Origin: Saururus chinensis
Taxonomy: Eukaryota > Streptophyta > Magnoliopsida > Piperales > Saururaceae
Direction of reading: 5' to 3'
Assembly (NCBI GenBank): GCA_035235625.1
Contig: CP141145.1
Coordinates: 35,878,668 to 35,942,667 of the forward strand
Length of the DNA: 64,000 nt
The stretch's first letter is position 1; each line of letters starts with the position of its first letter. The notes beneath the pieces were generated by a model that made no database searches, was not told where the DNA came from, and saw only the letters and a list, made by a program, of their open reading frames with translations. A program made the position numbers and the translations under genes. This document shows positions 45,931-58,566 of this stretch, in pieces.

Positions 45931-48900
45931 ACCTTTAACCTACCCTAGTTAAGTATAACCAGAAAATAGATCGTTTCATAGGCTGGAGCTGCTCGTTATA
46001 AAAGAGCTCATCCATATTCCCTAATAGCATCAAAAAGAAATATGCGTTCAAATATCTTGATAAATTGCAAAAAGAAATGTATAGAATGGTAGCCATGGCC
46101 AAATTTCTATCAGTGAGCATAGCCCCAGAGCCAAACTGAACTCTCAGCAGCCGCAAGCCGAGCTCTGTGGCCAGACATTGGCTGCAAGCAGAGCTCTATG
46201 GCCAAAAACTGGCCGCTAATGGAGCCCGATGCCAAAAATTAGCCACAATCTAAGCTCTGTGGCCAACAACTAGCTTGCGGCCAGTCGCAATCTGCTATGC
46301 GGCAAGAAAGAGGCTACGTGTAGAGCTCTATAGCAACCACGAGCAAATCTTTGCAACTTCCATGAGCGAAGCTCTGCAGCCAGTTTTTTGTCCATAGAGT
46401 AGTCGCTACTCGAGGCAAGTGAGCAGAGCTTGGCGCCCAAGAACCTAGCAATGGAGCTCTACTTTGGCCGCGAGTAGAGAGCTCTGTGGCCAACTAGAAG
46501 CTAGGCTCCTTGCCGGCGACTTGGCCCGCATCCTCATCGGCGATAGCCCCTGCACCACCTCCTCTTTCAGCACCGAGAAGAACCCAGCTTCTTCTCCATT
46601 CCCGAAAATACGATCCCCAAACGAAAAAGTGGGAGATTGACATGAAGCTACATAAAAGAGAGAACAAGAAGAGTGAGAAGATTTTAAGACGCGTTTTAAA
46701 GCATCTAACTATTTAGATTTAACCAAATGGAGTAATTAATATGGAACAAGAATTTTTTTTCTATTGAAGCTATTAAAACAAGACGGAGGGAGTATGATAT
46801 TTGCAATACTTAAAATTTGAGCTGGAAGTTTCCTATGGGTGAGTACTGAGTAGGCTTTTTTGTTCCAATGCTTTATTTACTTCCATATTTTCTAATGTCT
46901 TTGCCCTAGGCGCGTTCAGTGTATTGTCCAGTTGTTCATTCGTATTTGCATCCATATTTATATAAGGTAAATATTTTCATATATGCAGTAGATATGAACA
47001 TATACTAATTAATTTTGTCTGCCTTAATAAGCGTTTATAAAAATGGACAAATTGTTATCCATATCTGCATATGCCCATTTTTTTCCATTTTTTATAATAA
47101 TAGAGACTAGTAAAAAAGGGATTAGTAGTTATGTCTATGTTAAGACTTATTCTAACATGGTACATAGTTGATACATAGTTGTTGGAAAATAGTAAAAGGT
47201 ACAAGAGAAATAGATCTAGTACCTTTGTAGTAAGTTAGGACTTGGCCTTTACATATATAGCTATTGAACACTAAAAATTGAGGGTTTTAGTGTGTTTGTG
47301 TCTATCCATGTCTACGGCAGATAGACTTGGACAAAACATATTACAAGGTAGGGCAGATATGAATAAAAGGTATATATATAGCATACGAATATGGACAATC
47401 CTTTGTCCTCATCCATTGTTTACCATATACACCCTACTTTGCTCATGTAGTGACCTTCATAGTTGGCAAAATGTGGTATGCGATTTGCTTGATGTAGCTA
47501 AAATGGTAAAGTAAACTCTCGTTCTTCCTTTAGACCACACTTTCATATCGAGTTGATGAAAGGCTTGTCAACTCTCTTTTCCGTTGGACTTCATTTTATT
47601 TAGTAGTGTAATTTCTTACTTGCTTTCATTTTAGTTTTATTACACGTGGTAAGTGAAGAAGATAAATAGAAGTGCTATATTATTGGATATATATGTAGCA
47701 AAAAATGATTTAGATGTTACGGGAGAATTACATATCAAAGAATCAAAAGAAAAACCAATGAACAAATCAAATGCTACAAGAGGTTTTGAGACTTGTTTTA
47801 AAAAATAAAAAAGCTATATGAACCATTTTTTGATTATAAAAAGATTTTTATACTAGTTTTGAAATTAGCATTATTCGTTCCCACCTGTTTGCTTTTCTCT
47901 TTATGGCTCAAACCACCAATTGATAATGAATTGCTTTGTGCATGAGTACATGCATGAGAAGATGGTGCGAAAGGGCAGATACCTCGCCTAGGAAAAAGGT
48001 GGTGATAAAGAAAGGAGATGTAGCAAGGGAGGAAGGCGGGAGATTCATGTTTATACTCCACATAATATACTAATTCGGGCTTCAATTTGCACACTGCATG
48101 TTTATTACGTATTGAGCCTATAGGAAAGGGGCATGAAGCACACATGAGTCTATAAACATTTAGCTTTATTTTTTCTTTTTAGTATGTTTCCTAGATGCCT
48201 ATATGCATGTGTTTTTTGTATGTTCAATTTCCTATTTTTTAATTTTTCTTTAGTATTTATACACAAATATATATGACATATTTAATTCTTTTTAGTATGT
48301 TCCCCTTGATCCCAAGAAAAGAGCATTTAGTGTGTAAGGTGCCCTTTAAAAATGTTGGGAGAGCAAGGGAGCTTCAAGCAAGGAAAAAATTTATTTTTTT
48401 GAAGCTTGCTAAAAAAGAGAGAGTTTATTAAATATTCTCATTTAAAAAATAAGGGTTATATTTAATGAGTAGAAGATTCTGTCTAGACCACTTTTTTTTG
48501 TCATAAAATAAGTATTATATTTTTTAAATAAATTAAAATTAATTTATTTTAAAAAATTAAATAGGACACTTATGCCAGGTAGAAGGAATATTATTTATAT
48601 ACTCATTTCATCTTAAATTAATAACTTCATTTGATAAAAAAATTTATTTTATATTTATAACTCCATTTTGTTCATTTTAAGTTGTTAGGTGTTTAAAAAA
48701 GAATATCATAAACTTATTTGCCTTTTTCTTATAAATATTTACCATTAAATAAAAATAATTATTTTTTCAAAAAAATTAAGTAATCTATTATTGGGGCCAA
48801 TTCCATCAATTTATATGAAATTCTTTGAGTTCCCCTTGTGGTATTTGCATAATGATTTTTGGCACGTGTTGTATGTTGAGTTGGTATTGTTTGGCAACGA

Positions 48901-49544
48901 TGGTGCGGAGAGTGACATTTTTATCTTGATTGCATTTTTTAGCTCATTACTGCGTCTTAAAATGTGCAGAACTCATCTACACATTTTCTCCACAAATAAA
49001 TGCATGTTTGTTGGGGAAACATAGTCCTCAAGAGATTTTCTCCACAAATGACTCCACATTTTAAGGCACATTTATGGGACATTTACGAGAAATGGGAGAA
49101 TTTGCGAAGCATTTGTGGGCCAAATCTACACTTATTTTCGCCATTTTTGAAGAAATTAAATAACACAGAAGCCCATAGGGACTCGAAGCTTATTAAACTT
49201 ATATACTTACTAGTGGACTCGAAGCCCATATGGGATGGGCCTTCTCCTGTGGGCTTAGAAGGTCCCATCTACGACAGTGCGCCTTTGTTCAAAATAGGCG
49301 GGATTCCTGCTATTTCAAACAAAAGAGCGAAAGAAAAAAAAAGCAAAAACACGAAACGACCTCGAGGAACAAATCCAGACTCCATCCGTTCACTGTTTGC
49401 AGAGACGGATTCTTCGTCAGTCGCCGGCGGCTGAAAATGCTCAAATTCGAACTCGTTCGATCTCACTCGCAACCTCCATAACGGAAGAACAGTTTTTTTT
49501 GTTGGTTCTCTTGTGAGAAGTCAGGAATCGGCGCAGGAAGAACA
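45931..49544. other. Repeat-rich spacer upstream of CAP-H
   Basis: About 46130-46500 consists of GAGCTCTGTGGCCA-type short repeats like those inside the Mutator-like copies, without terminal repeats. A Stowaway-like end (AGACGGAGGGAGTA) is near 46782-46795. 48500-48780 is AT-rich with related TTAAATTAATAACT blocks. The final 300 bases before 49545 are CAP-H promoter and leader. No other gene is recognised. Confidence 0.45.
49471..49490 (+). promoter_or_regulatory. MSA-like AACGG element in the CAP-H leader or promoter
   Basis: CCTCCATAACGGAAG lies about 65 bases upstream of the CAP-H ATG. AACGG is the core of the mitosis-specific activator element bound by three-repeat MYB factors in plant G2/M genes. 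A single core is weak evidence, but the gene's role makes it plausible. Confidence 0.3.
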
Positions 49545-52500
49545 ATGGGCGAATGTGTCACTCCGAGTCACAATGCGGCAGCGAGGCAGAGGGCTCCCAT
49601 GCCGCCCCTCCGCCTTCAGTCTCCCACCAGCCCCTTCTTCCTTGGCTCCAACGACGACCAGCTCGAGCGCGCTCAGGCAAGGGCCGCCCGCGCCGCTGCC
49701 TGCCGTCGAAAGTCCATTGCGGCTCCTCCGCTGTCTGACCAGCCTGATCTTCTGAACAAAGATCAGATCACCGAACTCTTCCAGAACTGTATCAAACTCG
49801 CCAGCGAAAATGTGGGTGTTCTACACGTTATGACTTACCCCATTGTTTCGAAATTAGGGTTGTTTGTGCTCGCTCTCGCTCACTTTCCTGAGTTGTAACG
49901 TGTTGCAGAAAATTAACCAGAAGAATACGTGGGAGCTTACCCTTATTGACCACTTAAGCGAGATCATTAAAGTTGAAGTGGAGGAAGATGCCGAGACTAA
50001 TTTCCAGAAGGTGCATGGTTTATGCTTGTGTTTGTTTGAATTCGAGTGGGTTAATGGAATGTCTTGGTGTTTGACTGTTTCTCATCTGTCTTAGGCAAGT
50101 TGTACGCTAGAGGCTGGAGTTAGAATTTATTCACTGAGGGTGGATTCAGTGCATTCTGAAGCCTACAAAGTCCTTGGTGGAATCAATAGGGCTGGTCGGG
50201 AAGATGTTTCGGGTAATTGTTTCCTCTTAATAGCAAATGAAACTTATACCACTTATTACGAAGTCACGATGTTGTAGCACATTTTGCACGAAAAAAATAG
50301 AGATGCATTTGTGCTTTTTTATTTTGTAGTTTTTTTTGGACGAAACTTTCAGTCTTTGCTAGTGTCCATGCACGGCAGTAATACAATGTTTTGAAATTTA
50401 GCAATGTGCGTGTCTGCGGTGATTACCAAAATTAGTTAGCCCTTATAAGTAGATCATATGTCAACTACGATATTAAGCTGGGGGGTTATTTCTTTGATTC
50501 GACATGTCATTGTAGCTTACAAATAATTAATTAATACATCTTTTACTGTGTTAGTTACTTTGACTTCAACACAAGGCGTTAAATTGTCACCACTTAGGCA
50601 CCTATTCTACTCACTTCTGTTTTTAATTCAAATTCTAGTTTCTATTGTTTAGATTCATACTAGGTAAGATTTTTATGTGAGTGTCCTCCCAGTGATAAGC
50701 ATCTAAGCAGAATCTATCTTTATAGGTCCCATAGGGACAATGGGTTTGCACCCAAGTAACATTGGCAGATGGACTTTAATACATGAGCTCCACTAAAATT
50801 GGTCCTGTTCTAATCTATAATCTTTTTTATTTAAACCTCACTTAAATTTTCAATTATGATAATATTCTAAACTTAGTTTTCTTAGTTACTAACAACCACG
50901 TCACTTAGTAGCATAAACAATTAGAGAAGAGACTGGATTTTTTTAGGGATCCAGAGTAGAATTGGTCCAAATTCTGTGGTCTGCTTGATCTTTCCTCTTG
51001 TAAGTTGTTATCCTTGTGAGGCTTGCAAACAGAAATTCTGTATGGAGCTCTTTGCCAACTCTTACAGGAGGACAGTTCCTATATTTTTGTGTATTGGGTG
51101 GATTCTATGAATAAGGATTAGGTCAATAAAAACTTTGTATCAATTATACTAAAATGCATATCTTCGTTGGGCATTATGTATAAAATTTTATGCCTTGTTC
51201 ATGTTAATTTTGTTTCAAAATTGATGCAAAGACAAAATTTTATGCTTTTATCTTGTGAATTTTATTTCAAAATTGGATCAAAGATAAACATTTTAGTTTA
51301 TGGCTTATCATGACAGAAGTGGTTGACTCTAGAGATCAAGTAAATGATGAAAAAGAGGATGCCAAATCCAAGAAAGAGTTAGAGAAAAAGGTATATATGT
51401 AGCTTGTGAAAAGTCTAATGCACCAACTACTCAGCTAACAAGGTTTGATGCATGCAGATGTCACCATTGTCAACTTTAGAATCATCTTTTGAGGCTCTTA
51501 ATGTGAAGAAGTTTGACGGTAATTCACATTGTTGATGGTTGTGGCATTGGCGCTTCACTCCATATTTTGTAATATGGTCCACTGATAAGGTTTCTTTTCT
51601 CTTTCTTAGTGGCCTTTGCCATAGATCCGTTATACCATCAAACTTCTGCACAATTTGACGAAGGTGGAGCCAAAGGTCTCCTCTTGAATAGTCTGGGTGT
51701 ATATGGGGGTTGCCGGGTTCTCTTTGATTCTCTTGAAAGGCCAGGGAAGGGGTTGTCCTGTGCCGAGGAAACTGAAGCAGCAGAGGTGATAGATATATCT
51801 TTTGCGAAAGGTAATACATATTGACAGATATTTCTTATAAAGTGGTATTTTGATCTTTTTCTTATCTATGCTAAGACTTTTTTCTTTAACAGAATGTGTT
51901 GAGCAGATGATAACATACATGCCCGGAAAGTCAGATATTTCGCCAACTTTGAGAGATATAGTTTGTCGATTTAATGAAGACAATAGAAGGCCATCACATT
52001 TTTTATATGTGGATCAGAGAGCAGCCGGATCAGATAATTTCTATCAGGAGAATCAACCTGAGGTTGAAAATGGCGTTTTTGATAACTGCGAATCCTATAG
52101 CTTTGATCATGAAGACCCAGCAGATATGCTTGATGACTGCACAACTTCTGTTGATCAGGATTTTTCAAGCTCTTATGAACCTGGTCCAAATGAGAGTTGT
52201 GGAAATGCAAGGCCTCCTTAACCAAATGTATTTGTAACTTTATATGTTGAATCAACTTATTATCATGTTAATTAACTAGATTCAGTTACTTTTGTAGGAT
52301 GGGAGAAGTTATGCTGAGTATGATGCGGACGGACAATTTGAAAATGTTGCTGATTTTTTGTATGTAGGCTTGGGTCTTAGTTCAAAACAAAATGCATGGG
52401 CTGGTCCTGATCATTGGAAGTATCGGAAAGCTAAAGGTTCATTACACATACGTCACAACAATTACATTTTTGGTTCAGTGTACAATTTTCTTGAACAAAT

Positions 52501-55319
52501 TGTTCATCCAAGTGTAAATGATCTTTTGCAGGTACAGATCAGGTTTTACATTCTGAAAGTGAAAGTCAAATGCCCTCGAAGAAACAAAAGAACTTGAAGA
52601 AGCCATTAATAGACATTGATTTTGGACAGTCATTTGAAAAGGAAATGCACGATATCTTTGTACCACCAAAAAATAAAAAATCTTTATTGTTACCTGCAAA
52701 CAGAGGTACATGCAATAATTTACTTCCTGAAGATTGCCATTATCAACCAGAGGATTTGGTGAAGCTTTTTCTTCTACCGGATGTGATGGTAAGGACTTCT
52801 ACTGTGACAGAACTTATTGTGTTTACATCATCAACCTTTTTCTTGGTGATTTAGGACGCTGACATTGTTGAGCATTTCCTTTTGCAGTGCCTGCCAAAGA
52901 GCAAACGAAAATTCACTTGTAAGTAATGACACTTTTGTAACCCTATATTTAGTCTTAGTATTCCTCTTTTTAAATTTCTGTCAGTGGTAGAGGTTTAAAA
53001 ATATGAGAAATGAACTATAGAAAGATAAAGGAAGATCATAACAGAAAATAACAATTTTGTGAATAAGTGAATTCACCTAGATTTATTATTGGAAGGAAAA
53101 ATAGTTTTTTGCATATATTGGAAGGCAAAAGAATTTTTGTACTGTTATATACAAAAAGGAATACTTGTTATAAGCAGCAGCACCTTTACACAAAGGATCC
53201 CACCTAAGATGCAGTCCTTTACGGAAAAGGATCCCACCTACCAGTTCTGTTATTTATCAGCATATCTACCAGTTGTTTTCTTGTTGCGATGTTAACGTTA
53301 TGAGTCTTATGACTTTTAAGCTGTGTAAATTATTTGGTTATTAGTAAGAAATTAAGTATTACATGTTGGAAATGAAAGTGTTCGAAAAGTTTGACCTGAT
53401 TATCTTAGATTATGCTTAGCATTTTTTAATGTAAACCAAAATAGTTAATGGTGCACATGTAATCCTTTAATATCTGTTTAAGAATGTACGATGGCCCTAA
53501 AGGAAAAAAATGGATTCTGTCCTTAACAATTATTCAAAATTTTTGCTACGTGAATTTATAATTACTTGGCAAAGAGATCAAATGCAGATGAAAAGTTATT
53601 TATATCTTTTGTTTTACTGATATTTTGTCAGATACCATAACTAATACAACATCATTACTCAAACATGGAACCAATCAACTGTATACAGTGATGCATTTTT
53701 ATGTCATAGAATACAAGCAGCCACAGAATTAAACTGAAAATTGGCACTGAGTATATAGGATTATTTATATCCTAAAGGCTTTTCACTTGTCAAATTTGAC
53801 TAGTTTTGTTAAGGAAAAGGCAATTATAATCACATTGATTTTTCTGTGTTCATTATATTGCTATCTTTTCATTTCCTATGGAACTGAGTAGTTTTTCAAA
53901 ATATTCTTGCAAATGATCTTTGCGTTTTTGTTTTTTGTTTTTGTCAGATGAAAAGGAAGATCACAGTTATACTTGTGATCCATTGGGATCATGGGACCAT
54001 GAAAATGACGACTTTGATGATGGAAATTGTCATAGTGACATGGAAGAGTCTAGTACTCTTGTTTCTCAGCCACGGCAGGTTTGTATTGGTTTTAAAATTT
54101 TGAAGTATACACCCACTTTTAGTGTTCATACTCACGAATGCCTTAAGTGCTTAATAGTTAACTTTAAATTATCCTTTGTCATCTGTGATTGATGAAGATG
54201 AATAATCATTACAAGATTTGAGATTATTTACTTCATACTGATTATTTGTTTTTCTTAATCTTTAGGTAAACAAAATTGAAGTTCAGTATGACAAGTCATC
54301 TAAACAAGTTGATGTTCATGAACTTAAAGAAACATTATGGAGTTGCATGCAGGAGTCCATCCAAAAGATTGATATGGTAAAGTAAAATGGCTTTATGTTA
54401 ATTTCAATCTATTAACTTCAATAGGCAATTTGTAGACTGTACCCAGTGGTTGGTTGATAAATATACGTCTTAGTTTTCTCCGCAAGACTTGAGCTGCTAT
54501 GGCATTATTTGATGCAAATTTGTTGTAGGCATTAGTTGTGGTCAGTTTCAACTGTGTTCTTTTCCCTATTTCTGGCTGTTGGTAGGCAGCATAAGTATTT
54601 CTTGTGTGCCACGGGAGTGGGTTCAACTCCCTGCTGACACGAACTACTGCACAATGTATATAGATTGAATCCATCTAGCGTGACCGGTTTCCATGACCAA
54701 GGCCCCGTGACCAGCCCACATGGGGCTCCAAACATAGTATATAAGGGAGAACTGATTCATTATGTACCACATTCGGAGTCCTGTTCATGGAAAATTGGTC
54801 AGGAAAACAATTTTCATAGAGATTCATGTGCAACAAAAGTAAGGGATGATGATATGACGTAGTGATTTAAAAACGATGATTTGATGGAGTGAATTATCCA
54901 TGAACGGGAAGATGCAAAATGAATCATATTATATCTATTTAACCCAATACTATCTGGGAGAAATATAATAATGTGTCTCAATTAACTTCTTGTCCAAATG
55001 AGATTTTTAATGATTTCATGTAGTGCTTGGAAGATTGTGCAAAATATATTATATTGTTCGTTTGCCACCCTAGTTACCAGTTTTCTATTTTATTTGTGTT
55101 AACTAATAGGGACATGAGAAGATGGTGTCATTTCATCAGCTGTTGGCCAAATTTCCGGTAGATTGCACGGCTGCTGCACTGACCGATATCTCCCCACATC
55201 TGTGCTTCATATGCCTATTGCATTTAGCTAATGAGCATAGCCTCACCATTCGTGACTGCTCCACATTGGACGAACTTCACATATACTTTCCTGGGCATAA
55301 TGCACTGCCGGAAGGCTGA
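49545..55319 (+). CDS. CAP-H: Condensin complex subunit 2, CAP-H (kleisin)
   Basis: CAP-H is the kleisin that bridges SMC2 and SMC4 heads in condensin I and recruits the HEAT-repeat subunits for mitotic and meiotic chromosome compaction. Thirteen exons join in frame to 671 residues, the length I recall for Arabidopsis: 49545-49811, 49909-50010, 50095-50212, 51317-51390, 51458-51518, 51610-51810, 51893-52206, 52298-52436, 52532-52788, 52888-52918, 53948-54078, 54266-54376, 55110-55319. Landmarks are SPTSPFFLGSNDD (about 27-38), NKINQKNTWELTLIDHL, SCTLEAGVRIYSLRVDSVH, PLYHQTSAQFDEGGAKGLLL, SKQNAWAGPDHWKYRK, the nuclear-type KKQKNLKK, PEDCHYQPEDLVKLFLLP, and the C-terminal winged-helix part with DISPHLCFICLLHLANEHSL. 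Intron 7 (52207-52297) appears to use a GC donor; the other introns read GT-AG. Confidence 0.95.
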
Positions 55320-57030
55320 TTCACAAGACATCTCACACATGATGGGTTGTTGTTTGTACAAGTGGAGCATAGAGGCACCTCTCGCAGCTTGTCTTGTTCT
55401 CCGGTTCCTCTGTGCTTTAAAAGATGCTTGGCTCTAATGGCGCCCCTTTGAGTTCAATTCTTTTGTTAGAAAGGTTCGGAAAAAAGTTGTAAACATTAAT
55501 GCCTAGCTACCGATGTAAAATTTGTTCTCAGTTTCGGCCGTTATTATTCCTAATTTCTTTGCCATTTTTCGGCTGTAAAGCTTGAGGATATCTTTGTTTT
55601 GTCAGCAAACACAGGAAACCAAGTTGGTGGCTGCCGTATTGGACTCGTCTAGCTTGACCAAGCGCTCATTTGAAAAATATTTTCCTGACCACACTCCATG
55701 GCCAGAGAATACGTGAATGGGGGAACATGAGAACCTGTCGCATCTAGTTCCCAGTTTCTATCACATCTCTCCTTTGTTAACGTGATAGCCTCTTATTGTT
55801 AGTCACCATAGTAAGGAAGCCTGTTCAAGCCAGATGACTCCTATTCGAATCAATTGGAATGCTGGACTCCAGTAGTAGCTACTGTAAGACGTGTTGATCT
55901 TGGCAATGAAGGTGCCAATTTGTTCACGAAGCCGGGTATATTGTATTGAGAACCAAGTTCTGTTGATGTTGACGCTCGCAAATGGATATAAAAGGCGTTA
56001 AAGAAATGACGGGGTTTTGTTAATAGCACTATTCTGTGGCACCCCCTTGTTTTGTGTTCAGATAGGAGATAAAGATTAAGAGCGGAAACCTGTGAGGCAA
56101 AGATTCGGATAACGCTTAGAAGTGACGCTATGTTTTAGTGTAGTGGGGAAAAGCCAGGATCTGCACGCAGGATCCACGACAAAGGAATTCTTGGCCTCAC
56201 ACTCTTCTGGGATTTTCTCCTGTCTCGGACCGCATGTAGATAAGCAAAGGGGGATCTTTCGTTTGACTGCGGAAAAAACCGGCAGGCGAACATGCGGTGA
56301 TCGAATATTTCTCGTCGTTACTGGTTCACAAAAAAAGTTGCCCTCCTCCCCTGCGTGGTAAAGCTGAGTGGCTCATATGTGGAGGCCCGTGCTATTTGAT
56401 AAAAAACTTTCACACTTTATTCCGGTCCTTTTTATGTAATTGGAAAATAGTGATGCAATCCAATCCCTATGAACTGAATTTATTGGGTAAATAATGAGCT
56501 GGAACTGGATCAAGTTGAAATTTTTGCTAACCTCGCTGGGTGGTGCAAGCGCTAGTAGCATGCTGTTCTTCGGTCCGTTAAGGCAGAGACTGGACAGAAG
56601 AGCCGAGCACCGTTCGGCCACTGAGCTAATTTGGTTTGTTGCTGTCCCGTAGAAGACAGTGGTGAGAGGGACCACCAACGCACTGGTGCAAGTGGAAGTC
56701 GAGGTGCAGCCCCTGAAAGGGGAGGAGAAAGATCCCTCAGGCCCGGTGAGGGGAGCTTCCGGCCGTAAAACCGATGGGGTCCGCACTCCATGAAAAAGGG
56801 AGGAATATTCTCACCGACCTTATCCTGGACCATCCAACTTAATCCAGTCTTAGACATCTAATGTTTGCATGTTAATCCAATCCATCCCTTTCACAGTGGA
56901 AAAAGAGACGACCTGATCCTACTTTGTCGAGTGTCTATATATGTTAGGCTAACCACTCAAGTCACTTGTACAGCTACTAGCTCTCCCCCTCTTCCTCTTC
57001 TTTTCGTGTCTCTGTGACTAGCTAGTCATC
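55320..57030. other. Spacer between CAP-H and the DUF4408 gene
   Basis: This holds the CAP-H 3' UTR (to about 55600) and then unassigned sequence. A TATA-like TATATAT (56936-56942) precedes the DUF4408 gene by about 90 bases and is its likely promoter. The frames near 56122-56857 show no recognisable protein. Confidence 0.45.
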
Positions 57031-57609
57031 ATGGAGAAGTTTCAAGCATCTCAATGTGCCAAGATAATGCTCATTGCTCTCCTTCTCCTCATCACTCCCT
57101 TTTTATCGAGTTGGATGAGGCCTCCTTATCTCTATTTCCTCTTTAATCTCCTCATCATTGCATTAGGTGCGGAGTCTGGGATCCTGGCTGCCATTTCAAA
57201 GCCTCCGGAGGACAAGAAGCCCGCTGCACCTGTCTATCCTATAGGTAATGACACTGTGCCAAACAAAGCCTTCGACGGCGTCAGCAAGATTGCACCATCG
57301 GGTACTAATGAAGTGCCGATGACCGTGGCTGACAAAGCGGCAGTGGCGGAGAAAAACAAGCTTGGCGTTAAGCTGGTGCAGAAGTTGAATAAGTGCCCAT
57401 CTACGCCCAGCTTGTTCTTCATTGGTGGGATCGAGGGAGACCAGGAATATGAAGAGAGTCAGGAGGAAGCGGAAGAAGAAGAGGAGCTCGGCAGGCAGGA
57501 GTTGTTTGCCAAGGCAGAGACGTTCATTGGGAACTTCTACAAGCAGTTGAAGATTCAGAGGGAGGAGTCGTGGAAGAGGATCCATGGCCTCTATCACAAA
57601 GCTTTCTGA
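57031..57609 (+). CDS. DUF4408/DUF761 small membrane protein
   Basis: The 192-residue single-exon protein is of a plant-specific type with unknown function. Two hydrophobic segments at the N-terminus (about 11-28, KIMLIALLLLITPFLSSW, and 33-50, LYFLFNLLIIALGAESG) form the DUF4408 module. A low-complexity middle with a run of glutamates (about 142-151) follows. The C-terminus ELFAKAETFIGNFYKQLKIQ and REESWKRIHGLY is the DUF761 motif (xxADxFIxxFYxQLxxQRxES). The ATG at 57031 follows a TATA box by about 90 bases and begins the family's typical short lead before the first helix. The gene stands alone. Confidence 0.85.
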   Translation: MEKFQASQCAKIMLIALLLLITPFLSSWMRPPYLYFLFNLLIIALGAESGILAAISKPPEDKKPAAPVYPIGNDTVPNKAFDGVSKIAPSGTNEVPMTVADKAAVAEKNKLGVKLVQKLNKCPSTPSLFFIGGIEGDQEYEESQEEAEEEEELGRQELFAKAETFIGNFYKQLKIQREESWKRIHGLYHKAF

Positions 57610-58566
57610 AATCTGACTCGATTGGACCTGGTACCCTCGAGAGGTACAATGTCGGATAGAGATGCGGGGTGAGTTCACCTGCTAGCTCTTTGATGTTTTA
57701 GTAAGAGACAGGATGTGGTGGGTCTCACACCTATATCGATCAGATTATGGAAGATTGAAGTTCCATTTTCTTTCGGAGAACCGAAGTTCATGTTTATTAT
57801 TCACGATGACTGCATATTATTTAAGGGGTAGTGTCATCCTAATGTATCTTTGAATGCAAATTTAGTACAACATGCTGATTGTTGTCATTTTTTATGTTTT
57901 GGTTCATGTGGTTTGTAAAGTTTATCGTCTGTGAAAAAGGTTCTCTTTTACACTTTCTTCCTACGTAGTACAATTCCGCCAGAAGGTTAAGCACCCGGAA
58001 AAGGTAAGGCCGTGGAAAAGGAAAATCCATGACTGGAGCCAAAACTTCTGTGTGTGTGAGAGAGAGAGAGAGAGATTGGATAAACATGAGATACCTTCTA
58101 CGTTATAGATCGAAGTATGAGACAACATCATGTAGAAGAAAGGAACAAAATTCACTCTTCTTTTCATCATCTGGTTTGAGATGTTCTTTATTTCCTTTCC
58201 GTCAAAAAAACAAGCACGTCCCTTAATCGATGAATAGTTAGTTATCTGATATACTGTCCACAAAGGATTGATAATTGGAAAACGTTAGGAAAATGTTTTC
58301 CTACAGACTCCATAGACGATGACCAACGCCTGCGACCATGCTGCAAGGGATACCTAACATGGTACACAGAGACTAACACAGCCTCTCTATACTATGGTAG
58401 AGGCAAACACAGCTTTATCAACCATGTTCAGAACTTATGTGGCTTAGTTATGGGTTGGAGCCTCGTCATGTTAGACGTGTCCAAAGTGTTAACATGCGTT
58501 TTAACTATGTTGTGACAATAAATAACGTGATTGTCGGCTCATGTAAAGACAAATATTTAAAGAGAG
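57610..58566. other. Spacer with microsatellite
   Basis: This contains the 3' UTR of the DUF4408 gene and a short compound (GT)n(GA)n repeat at about 58050-58075. Nothing else was recognised. Confidence 0.5.

Noticed and set aside
49000-49434. 144-aa frame upstream of CAP-H
   Set aside because: It shows no recognisable domain, overlaps the CAP-H promoter region, and has another frame of similar quality on the opposite strand.
55870-55950. Short copia-polyprotein-like string (NLFTKPG) near 55925
   Set aside because: It is only a few residues in no sustained frame, with no other polyprotein motif or terminal repeats nearby.
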